Origin: Solimonas aquatica
GTDB lineage: Bacteria; Pseudomonadota; Gammaproteobacteria; Nevskiales; Nevskiaceae
Direction of reading: 5' to 3'
Assembly (NCBI RefSeq): GCF_900111015.1
Contig: NZ_FOFS01000016.1
Location: 1-64,000, forward strand
Length of the DNA: 64,000 bases
Every line of letters starts with the position of its first letter. Position 1 is the first letter of the stretch. The notes beneath the pieces are model-generated. The model was not told the origin of the DNA. It searched no databases and saw only the letters and a list, made by a program, of their open reading frames with translations. This document shows, in pieces, positions 8,583 through 17,920 of the stretch. A program made the position numbers and the translations under genes.

Positions 8583-10031
8583 ATGTCCAAATCGCTAGCC
8601 CTCAAGATCTTTGCCCCGCTTGCGGTTTCCGCCTCGATTCTCGGCGCCGCCTTCATGATGTCCTCCGCACCGCCGCCGGCCCATGCCGACATCCCGGTGC
8701 CGGCGCCGCAGGCCGCCAGCGGTCTGCCGGTGCAGGGCGGCCTGCCCTCGCTGGCGCCGATGCTCAAGCCGGTGCTGCCGGCCGTGGTCAACATCTCGGT
8801 GACCGGTGAAGTGGAGGTGCAGAGCCAGCTCGCACCGTTCATGAACGACCCGCTGTTCCGCCGCTTCTTCGGCGCCCCCGAGCAGCAGGAAGAACCGCAG
8901 GAGCGCGAGTTCCAGTCCGTGGGCTCCGGCGTGATCATCGACGCCGCCAAGGGCTACGTGGTCACCAATGCCCACGTGGTGGAGAACGCCAAGGACATCA
9001 AGGTCAAGCTCAATGATGACCGCCAGTTCGAAGCCAAGCTGATCGGTCGCGATCCGCAGACCGATATCGCCGTGCTGCAGATCAAGGCCGACAAGCTCAC
9101 CGCCCTGCCGCTGGGCAACTCCGACGGCCTGCAGGTGGGTGATTTCGTGGTGGCCATCGGCTCGCCCTTCAATCTGCGCCAGACCGTCACCAGCGGCATC
9201 GTCTCGGCCCTGGGCCGCACCGGCGTCAGCGACGGCCTGGGTGACTTCATCCAGACCGACGCCTCGATCAACCCCGGCAACTCCGGCGGCGCGCTGGTGA
9301 ACCTGCGCGGCGAGCTGGTGGGCGTGCCCTCGATGATCTACTCGCGCTCGGGCGGCAACATCGGCATCGGCTTCGCCATTCCGGTGAACCTGATCAAGTC
9401 GGTGCAGACGCAGCTGATTGCGCACGGCTCCATCGAGCGCGGCCGCATCGGCCTCGTCGGCGGCCAGGAAGTGACGCCGGAGCTGGCCAAGGCCCTGAAC
9501 CTGCCGACCAGCCGCGGTGCGCTGGTGGCGCGCGTGCTGCCCGGTTCGCCGGCGGACAAGGCCGGCCTCAAGGCCGGCGACCTGATCGTCTCCGCCAACG
9601 GTCGCGAGCTCGCCGACTTCGCGCAGCTGCGCAACATCGTCGGCCTGCTGCGCGTGGGCGACAAGGTCGCGCTGCACCTGTATCGCGACGGCAAGGAGAG
9701 GGATGTCAGCGTCACCATCGGCAAGGACAGCGGCGCCACCACCGCCACCAGCGGCGGACAGGAGCTGACGCCGCGTCTGGCGGGCGCCACCTTCGGCGTG
9801 GTCGATGACAGCACGCGCGACGCCGATGTCGATGCCGGCATCGTGGTCAAGACCGTCAAGCCCAACAGCGCCGCCGCGCGCGCGGGCCTGCGGCAGGGCG
9901 ACATCATCATCGCCGTGAACCGTCAACCGGTGACCACGCTGGAAGAGTTCAGCAAGCTCACCAGCGCCAAGGGCCAGCTGCTGCTGCAGCTGCGTCGTGG
10001 CCAGGGCGCGCTGTTCCTGATCCTCCAGTAA
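8583..10031 (+). CDS. periplasmic serine endoprotease, DegP/DegQ/MucD type
   Basis: The 482-residue HtrA-family protease has an N-terminal signal-like segment ending near AHADIP, a trypsin-like domain and two PDZ domains. The catalytic triad is visible: His131 in VTNAHVV, Asp161 in TDIAVLQ and Ser234 in GNSGGAL. PDZ1 spans about residues 290-380 and PDZ2 about 400-480. The short LA loop (with an EQQEEPQE stretch) is closer to DegQ/MucD than to enteric DegP. It degrades or refolds damaged envelope proteins. A strong terminator follows, so it is a single-gene unit. I used the ATG at 8583 rather than an upstream TTG. Confidence 0.93.
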   Translation: MSKSLALKIFAPLAVSASILGAAFMMSSAPPPAHADIPVPAPQAASGLPVQGGLPSLAPMLKPVLPAVVNISVTGEVEVQSQLAPFMNDPLFRRFFGAPEQQEEPQEREFQSVGSGVIIDAAKGYVVTNAHVVENAKDIKVKLNDDRQFEAKLIGRDPQTDIAVLQIKADKLTALPLGNSDGLQVGDFVVAIGSPFNLRQTVTSGIVSALGRTGVSDGLGDFIQTDASINPGNSGGALVNLRGELVGVPSMIYSRSGGNIGIGFAIPVNLIKSVQTQLIAHGSIERGRIGLVGGQEVTPELAKALNLPTSRGALVARVLPGSPADKAGLKAGDLIVSANGRELADFAQLRNIVGLLRVGDKVALHLYRDGKERDVSVTIGKDSGATTATSGGQELTPRLAGATFGVVDDSTRDADVDAGIVVKTVKPNSAAARAGLRQGDIIIAVNRQPVTTLEEFSKLTSAKGQLLLQLRRGQGALFLILQ

Positions 10032-10054
10032 GGCAAGCCCTTCTGTCGGGCACG

Positions 10055-10091
10055 CGGGCGGTGGCCTATACTGGGCCACCGCCCGTTTTTT
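10055..10091 (+). terminator. Rho-independent terminator
   Basis: A 12-bp stem (10055-10066 with 10074-10085, core CGGGCGGTGGCC) with a 7-base loop is followed by six T residues at 10086-10091. It separates the protease gene from the cell-division pair. Confidence 0.9.
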
Positions 10092-10107
10092 GTTGAGCCT
10101 TTGGCTT

Positions 10108-10302
10108 ATGTTCGAAAGCGAACTGCAACAGCTCGAAGACCGCGTGCAGCGCCTGATGGCCGCCTATCGCCAGGCCCGCCTGGAACAGAAACGGGCCCTG
10201 CAGGAACGCGACCGCCTGCTTGCGCTCAATGCCGAGCTGCGCCGCCGCATTGAAGGCATCGTCGAGCGCGTGCGCTCGCTCGAATCGGAGCAGGAATCAT
10301 GA
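10108..10302 (+). CDS. small ZapB-like coiled-coil protein (TIGR02449 type)
   Basis: The 64-residue protein is almost entirely a heptad-rich coiled coil (LQQLEDRVQRLM and similar, ending RVRSLESE) with many Arg, Glu and Leu. Small proteins of this kind lie just upstream of zapA in many gammaproteobacteria and resemble ZapB, the Z-ring-associated partner of ZapA. The stop overlaps the zapA start by four bases (ATGA), supporting translational coupling and a shared role in division. I took the ATG at 10108; an upstream TTG would add six residues. Confidence 0.82.
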   Translation: MFESELQQLEDRVQRLMAAYRQARLEQKRALQERDRLLALNAELRRRIEGIVERVRSLESEQES

Positions 10303-10619
10303 GCAAGGCCGACAATCCCAGCGAGCCCTTGAGCGTCACCGTGCGCATCCTGGGCAAAGAATACGCGGTGGCCTGCCCGCCCGATGAACACGAGGCGCTG
10401 GTGAAGTCCGCGGACTATCTCAACGAACGCATGACCAGCATCAAGAAGCGCGGCAAGGCCCTGGGCACCGAGCGCATCGCGGTGATGGCGGCGCTCAACA
10501 TCACGCGCGAGCTGCTGGAACTCAAAGGCGTGGAAGGCGTGGCACAGGACGACCCGCAGTCCGCCGCGCGCCTGCGTCAGCTGGCGCTCGATATCGACTC
10601 GACGCTGTCTTTAGAGTGA
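10299..10619 (+). CDS. zapA: cell division protein ZapA
   Basis: The 106-residue protein binds and bundles FtsZ filaments at midcell. It has the N-terminal beta-strand region VTVRILGKEYAVACP and the long C-terminal helix (residues 60-95) that makes the dimer. The length and the conserved order zapA / 6S RNA / 5-formyl-THF cyclo-ligase are as in other gammaproteobacteria. It is translationally coupled to the ZapB-like gene upstream. Confidence 0.92.
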   Translation: MSKADNPSEPLSVTVRILGKEYAVACPPDEHEALVKSADYLNERMTSIKKRGKALGTERIAVMAALNITRELLELKGVEGVAQDDPQSAARLRQLALDIDSTLSLE

Positions 10620-10652
10620 CGGACGGTAGGGCTTGCGCAGCACCTCGTGGTA

Positions 10653-10850
10653 TTCTCTGCCCCGTGTCTCCTGCGGTGTTCGAGTGGCGGTCTTAGTACC
10701 CTTGAGCCTATTTGCAAAAACCCGGGAACCATAACCCTGCCGGGCGTGCAGGCCCACCTCGTAGTGGGAAGCCCAAAGGCAGAGCGCGGTGCCCACTTGA
10801 GACTCCGTCTCAAGGTCGATGACCGATGACGGCACAGGCGGGAGACATCT
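10653..10850 (+). ncRNA. ssrS: 6S RNA
   Basis: The locus sits between zapA and the cyclo-ligase gene, the standard place for 6S RNA. The ends pair: 10665-10674 (TGTCTCCTGC) with 10838-10847 (GCGGGAGACA), ten pairs including one G-U. Inside are the typical CCCTTGAGCC segment on the 5' side, near 10703, and the CTTGAGACTCCGTCTCAAGG hairpin on the 3' side. The RNA mimics an open promoter and binds RNA polymerase sigma-70 holoenzyme. The ends are approximate. The 3' end overlaps the start of the next reading frame, so that gene is probably translated from a longer readthrough transcript. Confidence 0.8.
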
Positions 10851-11425
10851 TTCTTCTCAAGCAGACGCTGCGACGCCAGGCGCGCACGCGGCGGCTGCAA
10901 CTCTCCGCAGCAACACGCCAGCACGCGGCGCAAGCCGCCGCGCAGCAGGCGCTGCGCGCGCTGCGCGCGCGTGGCGTGCGCATGGTGAGCGCTTATCTGG
11001 AAACCGGCAGTGAGCTTTCCACCGCGCCGCTGCTTGCCGCCCTGCACGCCACCGGTATCCGCATCGCCCTGCCCTGCACCCTTGCCGATGCGCGCCTGTG
11101 CTTCGTGCGCTGGCGTCCGGGCGAGCGGCTGCGCCACAAGCGCCACGGCATCCGCGAGCCGGCACGACGCGGCGCGCGCCTGCTGCGCCATCAGCTGGAT
11201 GTGATGCTGCTGCCGCTGCTGGGCTTTGATGCGCACGGCACGCGTCTGGGCGCCGGCGGCGGCTATTACGACCGCTATCTGCAGACGCCGCGCCCGCTGC
11301 GCAGACCCTTGCTGGTCGGCTACGCTTACGCGATTCAGGAATTCGACACGCTGCCGCGCGAACCCTGGGACGTGCGGCTGGATGCGGTGCTCAGCGAAAG
11401 AGGATGGCGATGGCTTACTGGTTGA
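10826..11425 (+). CDS. ygfA: 5-formyltetrahydrofolate cyclo-ligase
   Basis: The 199-residue enzyme converts 5-formyl-THF to 5,10-methenyl-THF with ATP. The C-terminal signature GAGGGYYDRYL is clear, and the N-terminal basic helix (TLRRQARTRR) is typical. The ATG at 10826 overlaps the predicted 3' end of 6S RNA by about 25 bases; no other ATG occurs before residue 53, so this start or a non-ATG start just inside is likely. It is co-transcribed with 6S RNA in relatives. Confidence 0.88.
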   Translation: MTAQAGDIFLLKQTLRRQARTRRLQLSAATRQHAAQAAAQQALRALRARGVRMVSAYLETGSELSTAPLLAALHATGIRIALPCTLADARLCFVRWRPGERLRHKRHGIREPARRGARLLRHQLDVMLLPLLGFDAHGTRLGAGGGYYDRYLQTPRPLRRPLLVGYAYAIQEFDTLPREPWDVRLDAVLSERGWRWLTG

Positions 11426-11877
11426 TGAAATCCGAACCCGATTGTTTTTCGATCGATGATCTGGCCACGCGCCCGAACAAGACCGAGAAATGGGACGGCG
11501 TGCGCAACTACCAGGTGCGCAACATGTTCCGCGACCAGTTCAAGAAAGGTGATCAGGCCTTCTTCTATCACTCCAGCTGCGAGGTGCCGGGTGTGGTCGG
11601 GCTGATGAAAGTGGTGAGCAACGCCTATCCCGATCCCACGCAGTTCGACCCCAAGGCCGATCACTACGACCCGAAGTCCACGCCGGAGAATCCGCGCTGG
11701 CTGCTGGTGGACGTGCAATTCCAGCGCAAGCTGAAGAACCCCGTGACGCTGGCCCAGCTGCGCGAGCACGAAAGCGGCAAGCTCAAGGGCCTGCTGGTGC
11801 TGGCGCCGGGCAGCCGGCTGTCGGTGACGCCGGTCAAACCCGAGCACTGGGACTTCATTCTTTCGCTGGCGGGCTGA
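11410..11877 (+). CDS. EVE-domain protein
   Basis: The protein of about 155 residues is a single EVE domain, related to the PUA/YTH folds that bind modified bases. Supporting motifs are YWLMKSEP at the N-terminus, WDGVRNYQVRNMF, GDQAFFYHSSC and the C-terminal LSVTPVKPEHW. I prefer the ATG at 11410 because AGAGG ends six bases before it; an ATG at 11404 is directly abutted to that site. It overlaps the cyclo-ligase gene by 16 bases on the same strand. Its 3' end overlaps the convergent hydrolase gene by 23 bases. The cellular role of housekeeping EVE proteins is not established. Confidence 0.88.
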   Translation: MAYWLMKSEPDCFSIDDLATRPNKTEKWDGVRNYQVRNMFRDQFKKGDQAFFYHSSCEVPGVVGLMKVVSNAYPDPTQFDPKADHYDPKSTPENPRWLLVDVQFQRKLKNPVTLAQLREHESGKLKGLLVLAPGSRLSVTPVKPEHWDFILSLAG

Positions 11878-13078
11878 ACCGCACCGGATCACAGAACGGC
11901 AGCACCTGCATCGAGCGCGCTTCAAAGGCTTGCGCGCTGGGCGCGGCGGCGCCGCCCGCATTGCTGATGTTGAGCAAGAGCACCGCCACCAGATCGTGTT
12001 GCGGGTCGATCCAGAAATGCCCGCCGTAGGCGCCGCTCCAGCCGTAGCTGCCGGGCGGCAGATAAGGATCGGCCGACACAATGCGCATGCCCAGGCCCCA
12101 GGCCATACCTTCCGGCAGCCCGGGAAAATTCGCCGGCAGTTGCAGCTGGTTCAGCTGATCGGCGGCGGCGCGACTCAGAATCCGCACGCTGCCGAGCTGG
12201 CCGTGTCCCGCCAGCATGTGCGCAAAACGCAGATAGTCGGCTCCCGTGCTGTACAGGCCGGCGGCACCGGAGAAGTAAGTCTCGGAATTGAACTCGCTGA
12301 AGCTCGGCAGCAGGCCCTGCCGGCTGCGGCGATACAGCGGCACCAGCCGCGCCTGCTGCGCCGGTGAGAGGCGAAAGCCGGTATCACGCATCTGCAGGGG
12401 CGCAAACAGGCGCGTCTGCAAAAAGCGCTCATAGCTCTGCCCCGAGACCACTTCCACCACGCGCGCAAGCACATCAAAGCCCATGAAGGCGCTGTAGGCG
12501 AAGCGCGTGCCCGGCGCACTCGCCAGCGGCCACTGCGCGTAAACCGGCATCTGCGCGGCCAGCGTGCTGCGCTGCCGCCAGGCCTCGGCGAACGCCGCCA
12601 AGTCACGCGCATCCGCCAACAATCCAGACGTGTGCGTGAGCAGCTGGCGCAGCGTGATCGCTGCCGCCGGCTGCGTGCCGTCCGCCAGCCGCAGCCGCGC
12701 GAACTCGGGCAGATAGCGCGGCAGCGGATCGTCCAGCGTGAGCTTGCCCTCGTCCACCAGCATCATGATCGCCACGGCGGTGATCGGCTTGCTCAGCGAG
12801 GCGAGGCGAAAGATTGCGTCCTCTTGCAGCGGTAGCGGCGGCGACAGCTGACTCATGCCCAGCGCCGCGTGGTGCACGCTGCGCCCGGCAACGCTGAGCA
12901 TATAAACCGCGCCCGGATAAGCGCCCGCTTCGATGTCGGCGCGCATCTGACCATCCACCGCGCTGAAGGCCGCATCGCAGGCCTGCTGCGCCGCCAGCGG
13001 TCCCGGCCCGGCCTGCGCAAACGCGTTGCAGCAGGCCAGCCAGCCCAGCAGCAAGCGCCACCACCCGCAGCGGCGCAT
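11855..13078 (-). CDS. serine hydrolase, class C beta-lactamase-like, exported
   Basis: The 407-residue protein begins with a signal peptide (RRCGWWRLLLGWLACC, cleavage near AFAQA) and contains the beta-lactamase/transpeptidase fold. The nucleophile motif S-x-x-K is seen as ASLSKPI, and the tyrosine motif as FAYSAFMGF. It is probably a periplasmic esterase or D-aminopeptidase-like enzyme; true beta-lactamase activity should not be assumed. The start at 13078 is four bases after the ilvA stop, so the two are likely one transcript. A longer frame runs back into ilvA but is a shadow. The 3' end overlaps the EVE gene. Confidence 0.85.
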   Translation of the reverse strand: MRRCGWWRLLLGWLACCNAFAQAGPGPLAAQQACDAAFSAVDGQMRADIEAGAYPGAVYMLSVAGRSVHHAALGMSQLSPPLPLQEDAIFRLASLSKPITAVAIMMLVDEGKLTLDDPLPRYLPEFARLRLADGTQPAAAITLRQLLTHTSGLLADARDLAAFAEAWRQRSTLAAQMPVYAQWPLASAPGTRFAYSAFMGFDVLARVVEVVSGQSYERFLQTRLFAPLQMRDTGFRLSPAQQARLVPLYRRSRQGLLPSFSEFNSETYFSGAAGLYSTGADYLRFAHMLAGHGQLGSVRILSRAAADQLNQLQLPANFPGLPEGMAWGLGMRIVSADPYLPPGSYGWSGAYGGHFWIDPQHDLVAVLLLNISNAGGAAAPSAQAFEARSMQVLPFCDPVRFSPPAKE

Positions 13079-13082
13079 GCGC

Positions 13083-14657
13083 TCAGCCCGTCCCCAGAAA
13101 CAGCTGATACGCCGGGTTCTCGCTTTCCTCGGCGTACTCGTAGCCCAGCGCGTCCAGGGAGCGCCGGCACTCGGCCCATTCCTTCTTCGGCACCTGCAGG
13201 CCCACCAGCACGCGGCCGTAGGCGGCGCCGTGGTTGCGGTAGTGGAACAGCGAGATGTTCCAGCGCGTGCCGATGGCACTTAAGAAGTCGCCGCAGGCAC
13301 CGGGCCGCTCGGGGAATTCAAAACGGAACAGGCGCTCGTCCGTCAGGCCCGGCACGCGGCCGCCGACCATGAAGCGCACATGGTCCTTGGCCATCTCGTT
13401 GCCGCTCATGTCCACCACCGCGTAGCCGTGCTCGCGCAGATTGGCGATCAGCGTATCGCGCTCCTCGTGGCCGCCCGCGAACTTCAGTCCCACGAACACA
13501 TGCGCGGCGGCGGCGTCTGAATAGCGGTAGTTGAACTCGGTGATCACGCGCTTGCCGATCTGCCGCACGAACTGCTTGTAGGCGCCGGGCTTCTCCGGCA
13601 GCGTCACCGCCAGCAGGGCCTCGGTCTCGTCGCCCAGCTCGGCGCGTTCGGCAATGTGACGCAGGCGGTCGAAATTGACGTTGGCGCCGGAGATGATCGC
13701 CGCCAGCGACTGCCCTTTCACGCCCTGCTCGTGCACCCAGCGCTTCATGCCGGCCACCGCCAGCGCACCGGCCGGCTCGGGCAGGCCGCGACGGTCGTAG
13801 AAGATGTCGCGGGTGGCGGCGCAGATTTCATCGACGCTGACCAGCACGATGTCGTCCACCAGATGCCGCGCGACGCGGAAGGTCTCCTCGCCGATCTGGC
13901 GCACCGCCACGCCGTCGGCAAACAGCCCCACCTGCGGCAGGGTCACGCGCCGGCCGGCCTTGTAGGCGGCAGCGAAGCAGTAGGAGTCGTCCGGCTCCAC
14001 GGCGATGATCTTGATCTGCGGTTTCACCGCCTTGATCCAGGCCGCCACGCCGGCCAGCAGGCCGCCGCCGCCCACCGGCACGAACACCGCATCCAGGCCG
14101 CAGCCCAGCACCGTGCTCTGCTCGATCAGCTCGCGGCCGATGGTGCCCTGCCCGGCGATCACGTCCGGGTCGTCGTAGGGGTGGACCATGGTCCAGCCCT
14201 TCTCGATCACCATCTGCTCGGCGTGCTCGCGGGCGTCGTCGTAGGCGTCGCCGATCAGAATCGCCTTGCCGCCCAGGGCCCGCACCGACTCCACCTTCAG
14301 CGCCGGCGTGGTGCGCGGCATACAGATGTGCGCGGTGATGCCCAGCTTCTGCGCCGCCAGCGCCACGCCCTGGGCGTGGTTGCCGGCCGAGGCGGTGACC
14401 ACGCCGCGCGCGCGCTGCTCGGGCGTGAGCTGGGCGATCTTGTTGTAGGCGCCGCGCAGCTTGAAGGAGTACACCGACTGCTGATCCTCGCGCTTGAACA
14501 GCACGCGGTTGTCGAGCCGGGCGCTGAGCTTGGGCGCAATCTCCAGGGCCGAGACCGTGGCCACGTCGTAGACGCGCGCCGCTTCGATGCGGGCACGGTA
14601 TTGCTGCAGCAGCTTGCGGGTTTCCGCGCTGCCGCCCGAGGGGTTGCGCTGGGTCAC
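13083..14657 (-). CDS. ilvA: threonine ammonia-lyase, biosynthetic
   Basis: The 524-residue PLP enzyme deaminates threonine to 2-oxobutanoate, the first committed step of isoleucine synthesis. The PLP lysine is in SFKLRGA (Lys66), and the glycine-rich phosphate loop is VGGGGLLAG. Two C-terminal ACT-like regulatory domains (about 330-415 and 425-515, each starting near VTLPEKPGAYK or FEFPERPGACG) give the length of the feedback-inhibited biosynthetic form and exclude the short catabolic type. It is divergent from proC. Confidence 0.95.
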   Translation of the reverse strand: MTQRNPSGGSAETRKLLQQYRARIEAARVYDVATVSALEIAPKLSARLDNRVLFKREDQQSVYSFKLRGAYNKIAQLTPEQRARGVVTASAGNHAQGVALAAQKLGITAHICMPRTTPALKVESVRALGGKAILIGDAYDDAREHAEQMVIEKGWTMVHPYDDPDVIAGQGTIGRELIEQSTVLGCGLDAVFVPVGGGGLLAGVAAWIKAVKPQIKIIAVEPDDSYCFAAAYKAGRRVTLPQVGLFADGVAVRQIGEETFRVARHLVDDIVLVSVDEICAATRDIFYDRRGLPEPAGALAVAGMKRWVHEQGVKGQSLAAIISGANVNFDRLRHIAERAELGDETEALLAVTLPEKPGAYKQFVRQIGKRVITEFNYRYSDAAAAHVFVGLKFAGGHEERDTLIANLREHGYAVVDMSGNEMAKDHVRFMVGGRVPGLTDERLFRFEFPERPGACGDFLSAIGTRWNISLFHYRNHGAAYGRVLVGLQVPKKEWAECRRSLDALGYEYAEESENPAYQLFLGTG

Positions 14658-14735
14658 GTCGGCATCGTTTCAGAGGGGCGTATGCCCTATGATACCGCGC
14701 AGTTCAAAACCACCTTCGAAGAAACTCCCCTGCCG

Positions 14736-15554
14736 ATGTCCGAACGCATCGCCTTCATTGGCGGCGGCAATATGGCGGCCAGCCTGATCGGCGGCCTGCT
14801 CAAAGCCGGCCACAGCCCCGCGCAGATCGCCGTCGCCGAGCCCCTGGCCGAGCGCAGCGCCTGGCTGCAGCACGAATTCCCCGGCGTGCAGCTGGGCACG
14901 CAGGCCACGGCGGTGGTGACCGGCGCGCGCGCCGTGGTGCTGGCGGTCAAGCCGCAGCAGATGCGCGAGGCCCTGGCGAATCTGGCGCTGGACGCGGGCT
15001 GCGTGGTGGTATCGATCGCCGCCGGGGTGACCCTGGCCTCGCTGCGCCGCAGCCTGGGCGGCGGCGTGCACCTGGTGCGCAGCATGCCCAACACCCCAGC
15101 CCTGCTCGGCGCCGGCATCAGCGGCCTGTATGCCGAGCCCAGCGTACCGGCCGCGGCCCGCGCCCTGGCCGAGCGCATCCTGCGCGCCGCCGGTGACTGC
15201 GTGTGGCTGGAACAGGAAACCCAGATCGATGCGGTGACCGCGCTGTCCGGCTCCGGTCCGGCCTACTTCTTCCTGCTCACCGAGGCCCTGCGTGAAGCCG
15301 GCGTGCAGCTGGGCCTGGCACCGGAGGTCGCCGCGCGTCTGGCCCGGCAGACCTTCGTCGGCAGCGCGCTGATGGCCGCGGGCGAGACCGATGTGCAGCA
15401 GCTGCGCGCGCAGGTCACCTCCAAGGGCGGCACCACGCAGGCGGCGTTGGAGCATCTGGAGCAGGCCGGTCTGCGCAAGCTGTTCGCCGACGCCCTGCGC
15501 GCCGCCGAGGCGCGCAGCCGCGAGCTGGGCGCACTTCTCTCCAAGGAAAGCTAA
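14736..15554 (+). CDS. proC: pyrroline-5-carboxylate reductase
   Basis: The 272-residue enzyme makes proline from pyrroline-5-carboxylate. It has the Rossmann motif [13 protein letters not shown] at the N-terminus, VLAVKPQQM after the fold, and the family signature [11 protein letters not shown] near residue 170. The ATG at 14736 gives the normal length; the open frame continues far upstream against ilvA but that part is a shadow. The stop codon is immediately followed by the start of the yggT gene, a common pair. Confidence 0.95.
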   Translation: MSERIAFIGGGNMAASLIGGLLKAGHSPAQIAVAEPLAERSAWLQHEFPGVQLGTQATAVVTGARAVVLAVKPQQMREALANLALDAGCVVVSIAAGVTLASLRRSLGGGVHLVRSMPNTPALLGAGISGLYAEPSVPAAARALAERILRAAGDCVWLEQETQIDAVTALSGSGPAYFFLLTEALREAGVQLGLAPEVAARLARQTFVGSALMAAGETDVQQLRAQVTSKGGTTQAALEHLEQAGLRKLFADALRAAEARSRELGALLSKES

Positions 15555-16112
15555 ATGGGCGCCAATTCCGCCAACGCCTTGCTGTTTCTGCTGACCACGC
15601 TGTTCGATCTGGCGCTGTGGGTGTATCTGCTGCGCATCCTGCTGCAATGGTCGCGCGCCGACTTCTACAACCCCATCTCGCAGGCGATCTGGAAGGCCAC
15701 GCGCTTTCCAACCGACTTCCTGCGTCCCTATCTGCCCAGCCCCGGCAACATCAATCTCGCCGCCCTGCTCAGCGCCGCGGTGCTGGCGGTGGTCTACGTC
15801 TACGTGACCACGGCCTTCCTCGGCTACTCGCCGAGCCCGCTGGAGGCGCTGTGGTACGGCGCCCTCAAGCTGCTGACGCTGACCGTCAATCTGTTCACCT
15901 TCACCCTGTTCGTGCAGGCGATTCTGTCCTGGTTCGGCCCCGGCGTGAACAATCCGGCCAGCAACATCCTGTGGAGCCTCAACGAGCCGCTGCTGCGCCC
16001 GGTGCGGCGTCTGCTGCCCAGCAGCGCCGGCATCGACTTCTCGCCGCTGCTGGTGATGCTCGTGCTGCAGGTGATCAACCGCCTGCTGCCGCTGCCCGGC
16101 TTCTTCCGCTAA
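15555..16112 (+). CDS. yggT: YggT-family membrane protein
   Basis: The 185-residue integral membrane protein contains two YGGT repeats. Each has a hydrophobic helix, an [14 protein letters not shown] or [14 protein letters not shown] segment, and a P-x-R or R-P-x-R turn ([17 protein letters not shown]). About four membrane helices are predicted. It starts directly after the proC stop. The family is linked to osmotic stress, membrane organisation and, in plastids, division, but no biochemical function is settled. Confidence 0.88.
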   Translation: MGANSANALLFLLTTLFDLALWVYLLRILLQWSRADFYNPISQAIWKATRFPTDFLRPYLPSPGNINLAALLSAAVLAVVYVYVTTAFLGYSPSPLEALWYGALKLLTLTVNLFTFTLFVQAILSWFGPGVNNPASNILWSLNEPLLRPVRRLLPSSAGIDFSPLLVMLVLQVINRLLPLPGFFR

Positions 16113-16120
16113 AGCGCGCC

Positions 16121-17269
16121 ATGGTGCAGGCCGTCCAGGATCCGACATCGGTCGGCGTCGTCGCACCCCGGCGCATCGGCATCGACGCGCCGCTGCCCCT
16201 GGAATGCGGCCGCCTGCTCGCGCATCACGAGCTGATGGTGGAAACCTACGGCCGGCTCAATGCCGCGCGCAGCAATGCGATCCTGATCTGCCATGCGCTG
16301 TCCGGCGATCATCATGCCGCCGGCTTTCACGAAGGCGCGCGCAAGCCCGGCTGGTGGGACAACTGCATCGGCCCCGGCAAACCCATCGACACCGAGCGCT
16401 TCTTCGTGGTGTCGCTGAACAATCTCGGCGGCTGCCGCGGCTCCACCGGCCCCAGCACGATCAATCCCGACACCGGCCGCCCCTGGGGCCCGGACTTCCC
16501 GCTGCTGACGGTGCGCGACTGGGTGCGTTCGCAGGCCCTGCTCGCCGACGCGCTGGGCATCGCCCGCTGGGCCGCCGTGGTCGGCGGTTCGCTGGGCGGC
16601 ATGCAGGTGATGCAGTGGACCATCGACTTCCCCGAACGCATCGCGCACGCCATCGTCATCGCGTCGGCGCCGCGCCTGTCGGCGCAGAACATCGCCTTCA
16701 ACGAAATCGCGCGCCAGGCGATTCTCTCCGATCCGGATTTCCACGGCGGGCGCTTTTACGACCACGGCGTGGTGCCCTCGCGCGGCCTGATGCTGGCGCG
16801 CATGCTGGGCCACATCACCTATCTCTCCGACGCGGCGATGCGCGCCAAGTTCGGCAATGAGCTGAAGATCGCCACCCCCTCCTTCAACTTCGATGTCGAA
16901 TTCGAGGTGGAGAGTTATCTGCGTTATCAGGGCCAGTCCTTCGTGGACCGCTTTGATGCCAACACCTATCTGCTGATGACCAAGGCCCTGGACTACTTCG
17001 ATCCGGCGCGTGATTTCAGCAACCGCCTGGACCACGCCTTCGCCAAGGCCAGCGCGCGCTTTCTGGTGGTGGCCTTTTCCAGCGACTGGCGTTTCTCGCC
17101 GGCGCGCTCGCGCGAGATCGTCAAGGCGCTGGTGGATGCCGGCCGCGAGGTCTCTTACGCACTGATCGAATCGCAGCTGGGCCATGATGACTTCCTGATG
17201 CCGATCACCGCCTACCACGATCTGCTGCGCGGCTATCTGCATCGCGTGGCGCTGGAGTGCGAGGCATGA
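16121..17269 (+). CDS. metX: homoserine O-acyltransferase (MetX)
   Basis: The 382-residue alpha/beta hydrolase-fold enzyme acylates homoserine in methionine synthesis. The nucleophile is in GGSLGGMQ (Ser157). The aspartate lies after the late strand VAFSSDWRF and the histidine in [16 protein letters not shown] marks the oxyanion region. Many gammaproteobacterial MetX proteins use succinyl-CoA rather than acetyl-CoA, so the acyl donor is left open. The next gene, metW, overlaps by ATGA; the metX-metW pair is conserved in proteobacteria. The ATG at 16121 follows the yggT stop by eight bases. Confidence 0.93.
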   Translation: MVQAVQDPTSVGVVAPRRIGIDAPLPLECGRLLAHHELMVETYGRLNAARSNAILICHALSGDHHAAGFHEGARKPGWWDNCIGPGKPIDTERFFVVSLNNLGGCRGSTGPSTINPDTGRPWGPDFPLLTVRDWVRSQALLADALGIARWAAVVGGSLGGMQVMQWTIDFPERIAHAIVIASAPRLSAQNIAFNEIARQAILSDPDFHGGRFYDHGVVPSRGLMLARMLGHITYLSDAAMRAKFGNELKIATPSFNFDVEFEVESYLRYQGQSFVDRFDANTYLLMTKALDYFDPARDFSNRLDHAFAKASARFLVVAFSSDWRFSPARSREIVKALVDAGREVSYALIESQLGHDDFLMPITAYHDLLRGYLHRVALECEA

Positions 17270-17886
17270 ACAAGCTGCGCCCTGATCTCGCGCTGATCTG
17301 CGACTGGATCAAGCCCGATTCGCGCATCCTCGATCTGGGCTGCGGCAAGGGCGAGCTGCTGGCCTATCTGGCCACCAATCGCGGCGTGCGCGGCTACGGC
17401 CTGGAGATCGATTCCGACGAGGTGCAGGCCTGCATCGAGTCGGGCGTGAATGTGATTCAGGCCGACATCGACGAGGGCCTGCGCGATTTCGAAGCCGGCT
17501 CCTTCGACCATGTGGTGATGACCCAGGCCCTGCAGGCCCTGCAGCGTCCGGATGAAGCCATTGCCGAAATCCTGCGCGTGGGCCGCACCGGCATCGTCAC
17601 CTTTCCCAACTTCGGCCACTGGCAGGTGCGCCTGGCCCTGGCGCGCGGGCGCATGCCGATCACCGCCTCGCTGCCCAGCGCCTGGTACGACACGCCGAAC
17701 ATCCATTTCTGCACGGTCGCGGACTTCGAAGCGCTGTGCGCGCAGCGTGGCTGGCGCATTCTCGACCGCCGCCTGCTGGACCGCTCGCTGCGCGGCGGCT
17801 GGCGCCATCGCCTCGCGCCGAACCTGTTCACCGAGGTGGCGATGTATCTGCTGCAGGCGCCGAGGCTGGAAGGCTTCACGGCCTGA
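17266..17886 (+). CDS. metW: methionine biosynthesis protein MetW
   Basis: The 206-residue protein has a class I methyltransferase-like fold. [17 protein letters not shown] is the SAM-binding motif, and the strand [14 protein letters not shown] is typical of MetW. It is translationally coupled to metX by an ATGA overlap. MetW has been found to assist MetX activity in some proteobacteria, so a partner role is likely. The start at 17266 is preferred over one nine bases upstream. Confidence 0.93.
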   Translation: MNKLRPDLALICDWIKPDSRILDLGCGKGELLAYLATNRGVRGYGLEIDSDEVQACIESGVNVIQADIDEGLRDFEAGSFDHVVMTQALQALQRPDEAIAEILRVGRTGIVTFPNFGHWQVRLALARGRMPITASLPSAWYDTPNIHFCTVADFEALCAQRGWRILDRRLLDRSLRGGWRHRLAPNLFTEVAMYLLQAPRLEGFTA

Positions 17887-17920
17887 ACGCGCCTGAACCG
17901 CAGGACGCGGCGGCGATGCT

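Noticed and set aside
11855..13078. Beta-lactamase (antibiotic resistance) call for the serine hydrolase
   Set aside because: The fold and S-x-x-K motif fit, but these are shared by many esterases and peptidases; nothing points to resistance.
13656..14735. Long upstream extension of the proC frame
   Set aside because: It is antisense to ilvA; the proC start at 14736 gives the normal protein.
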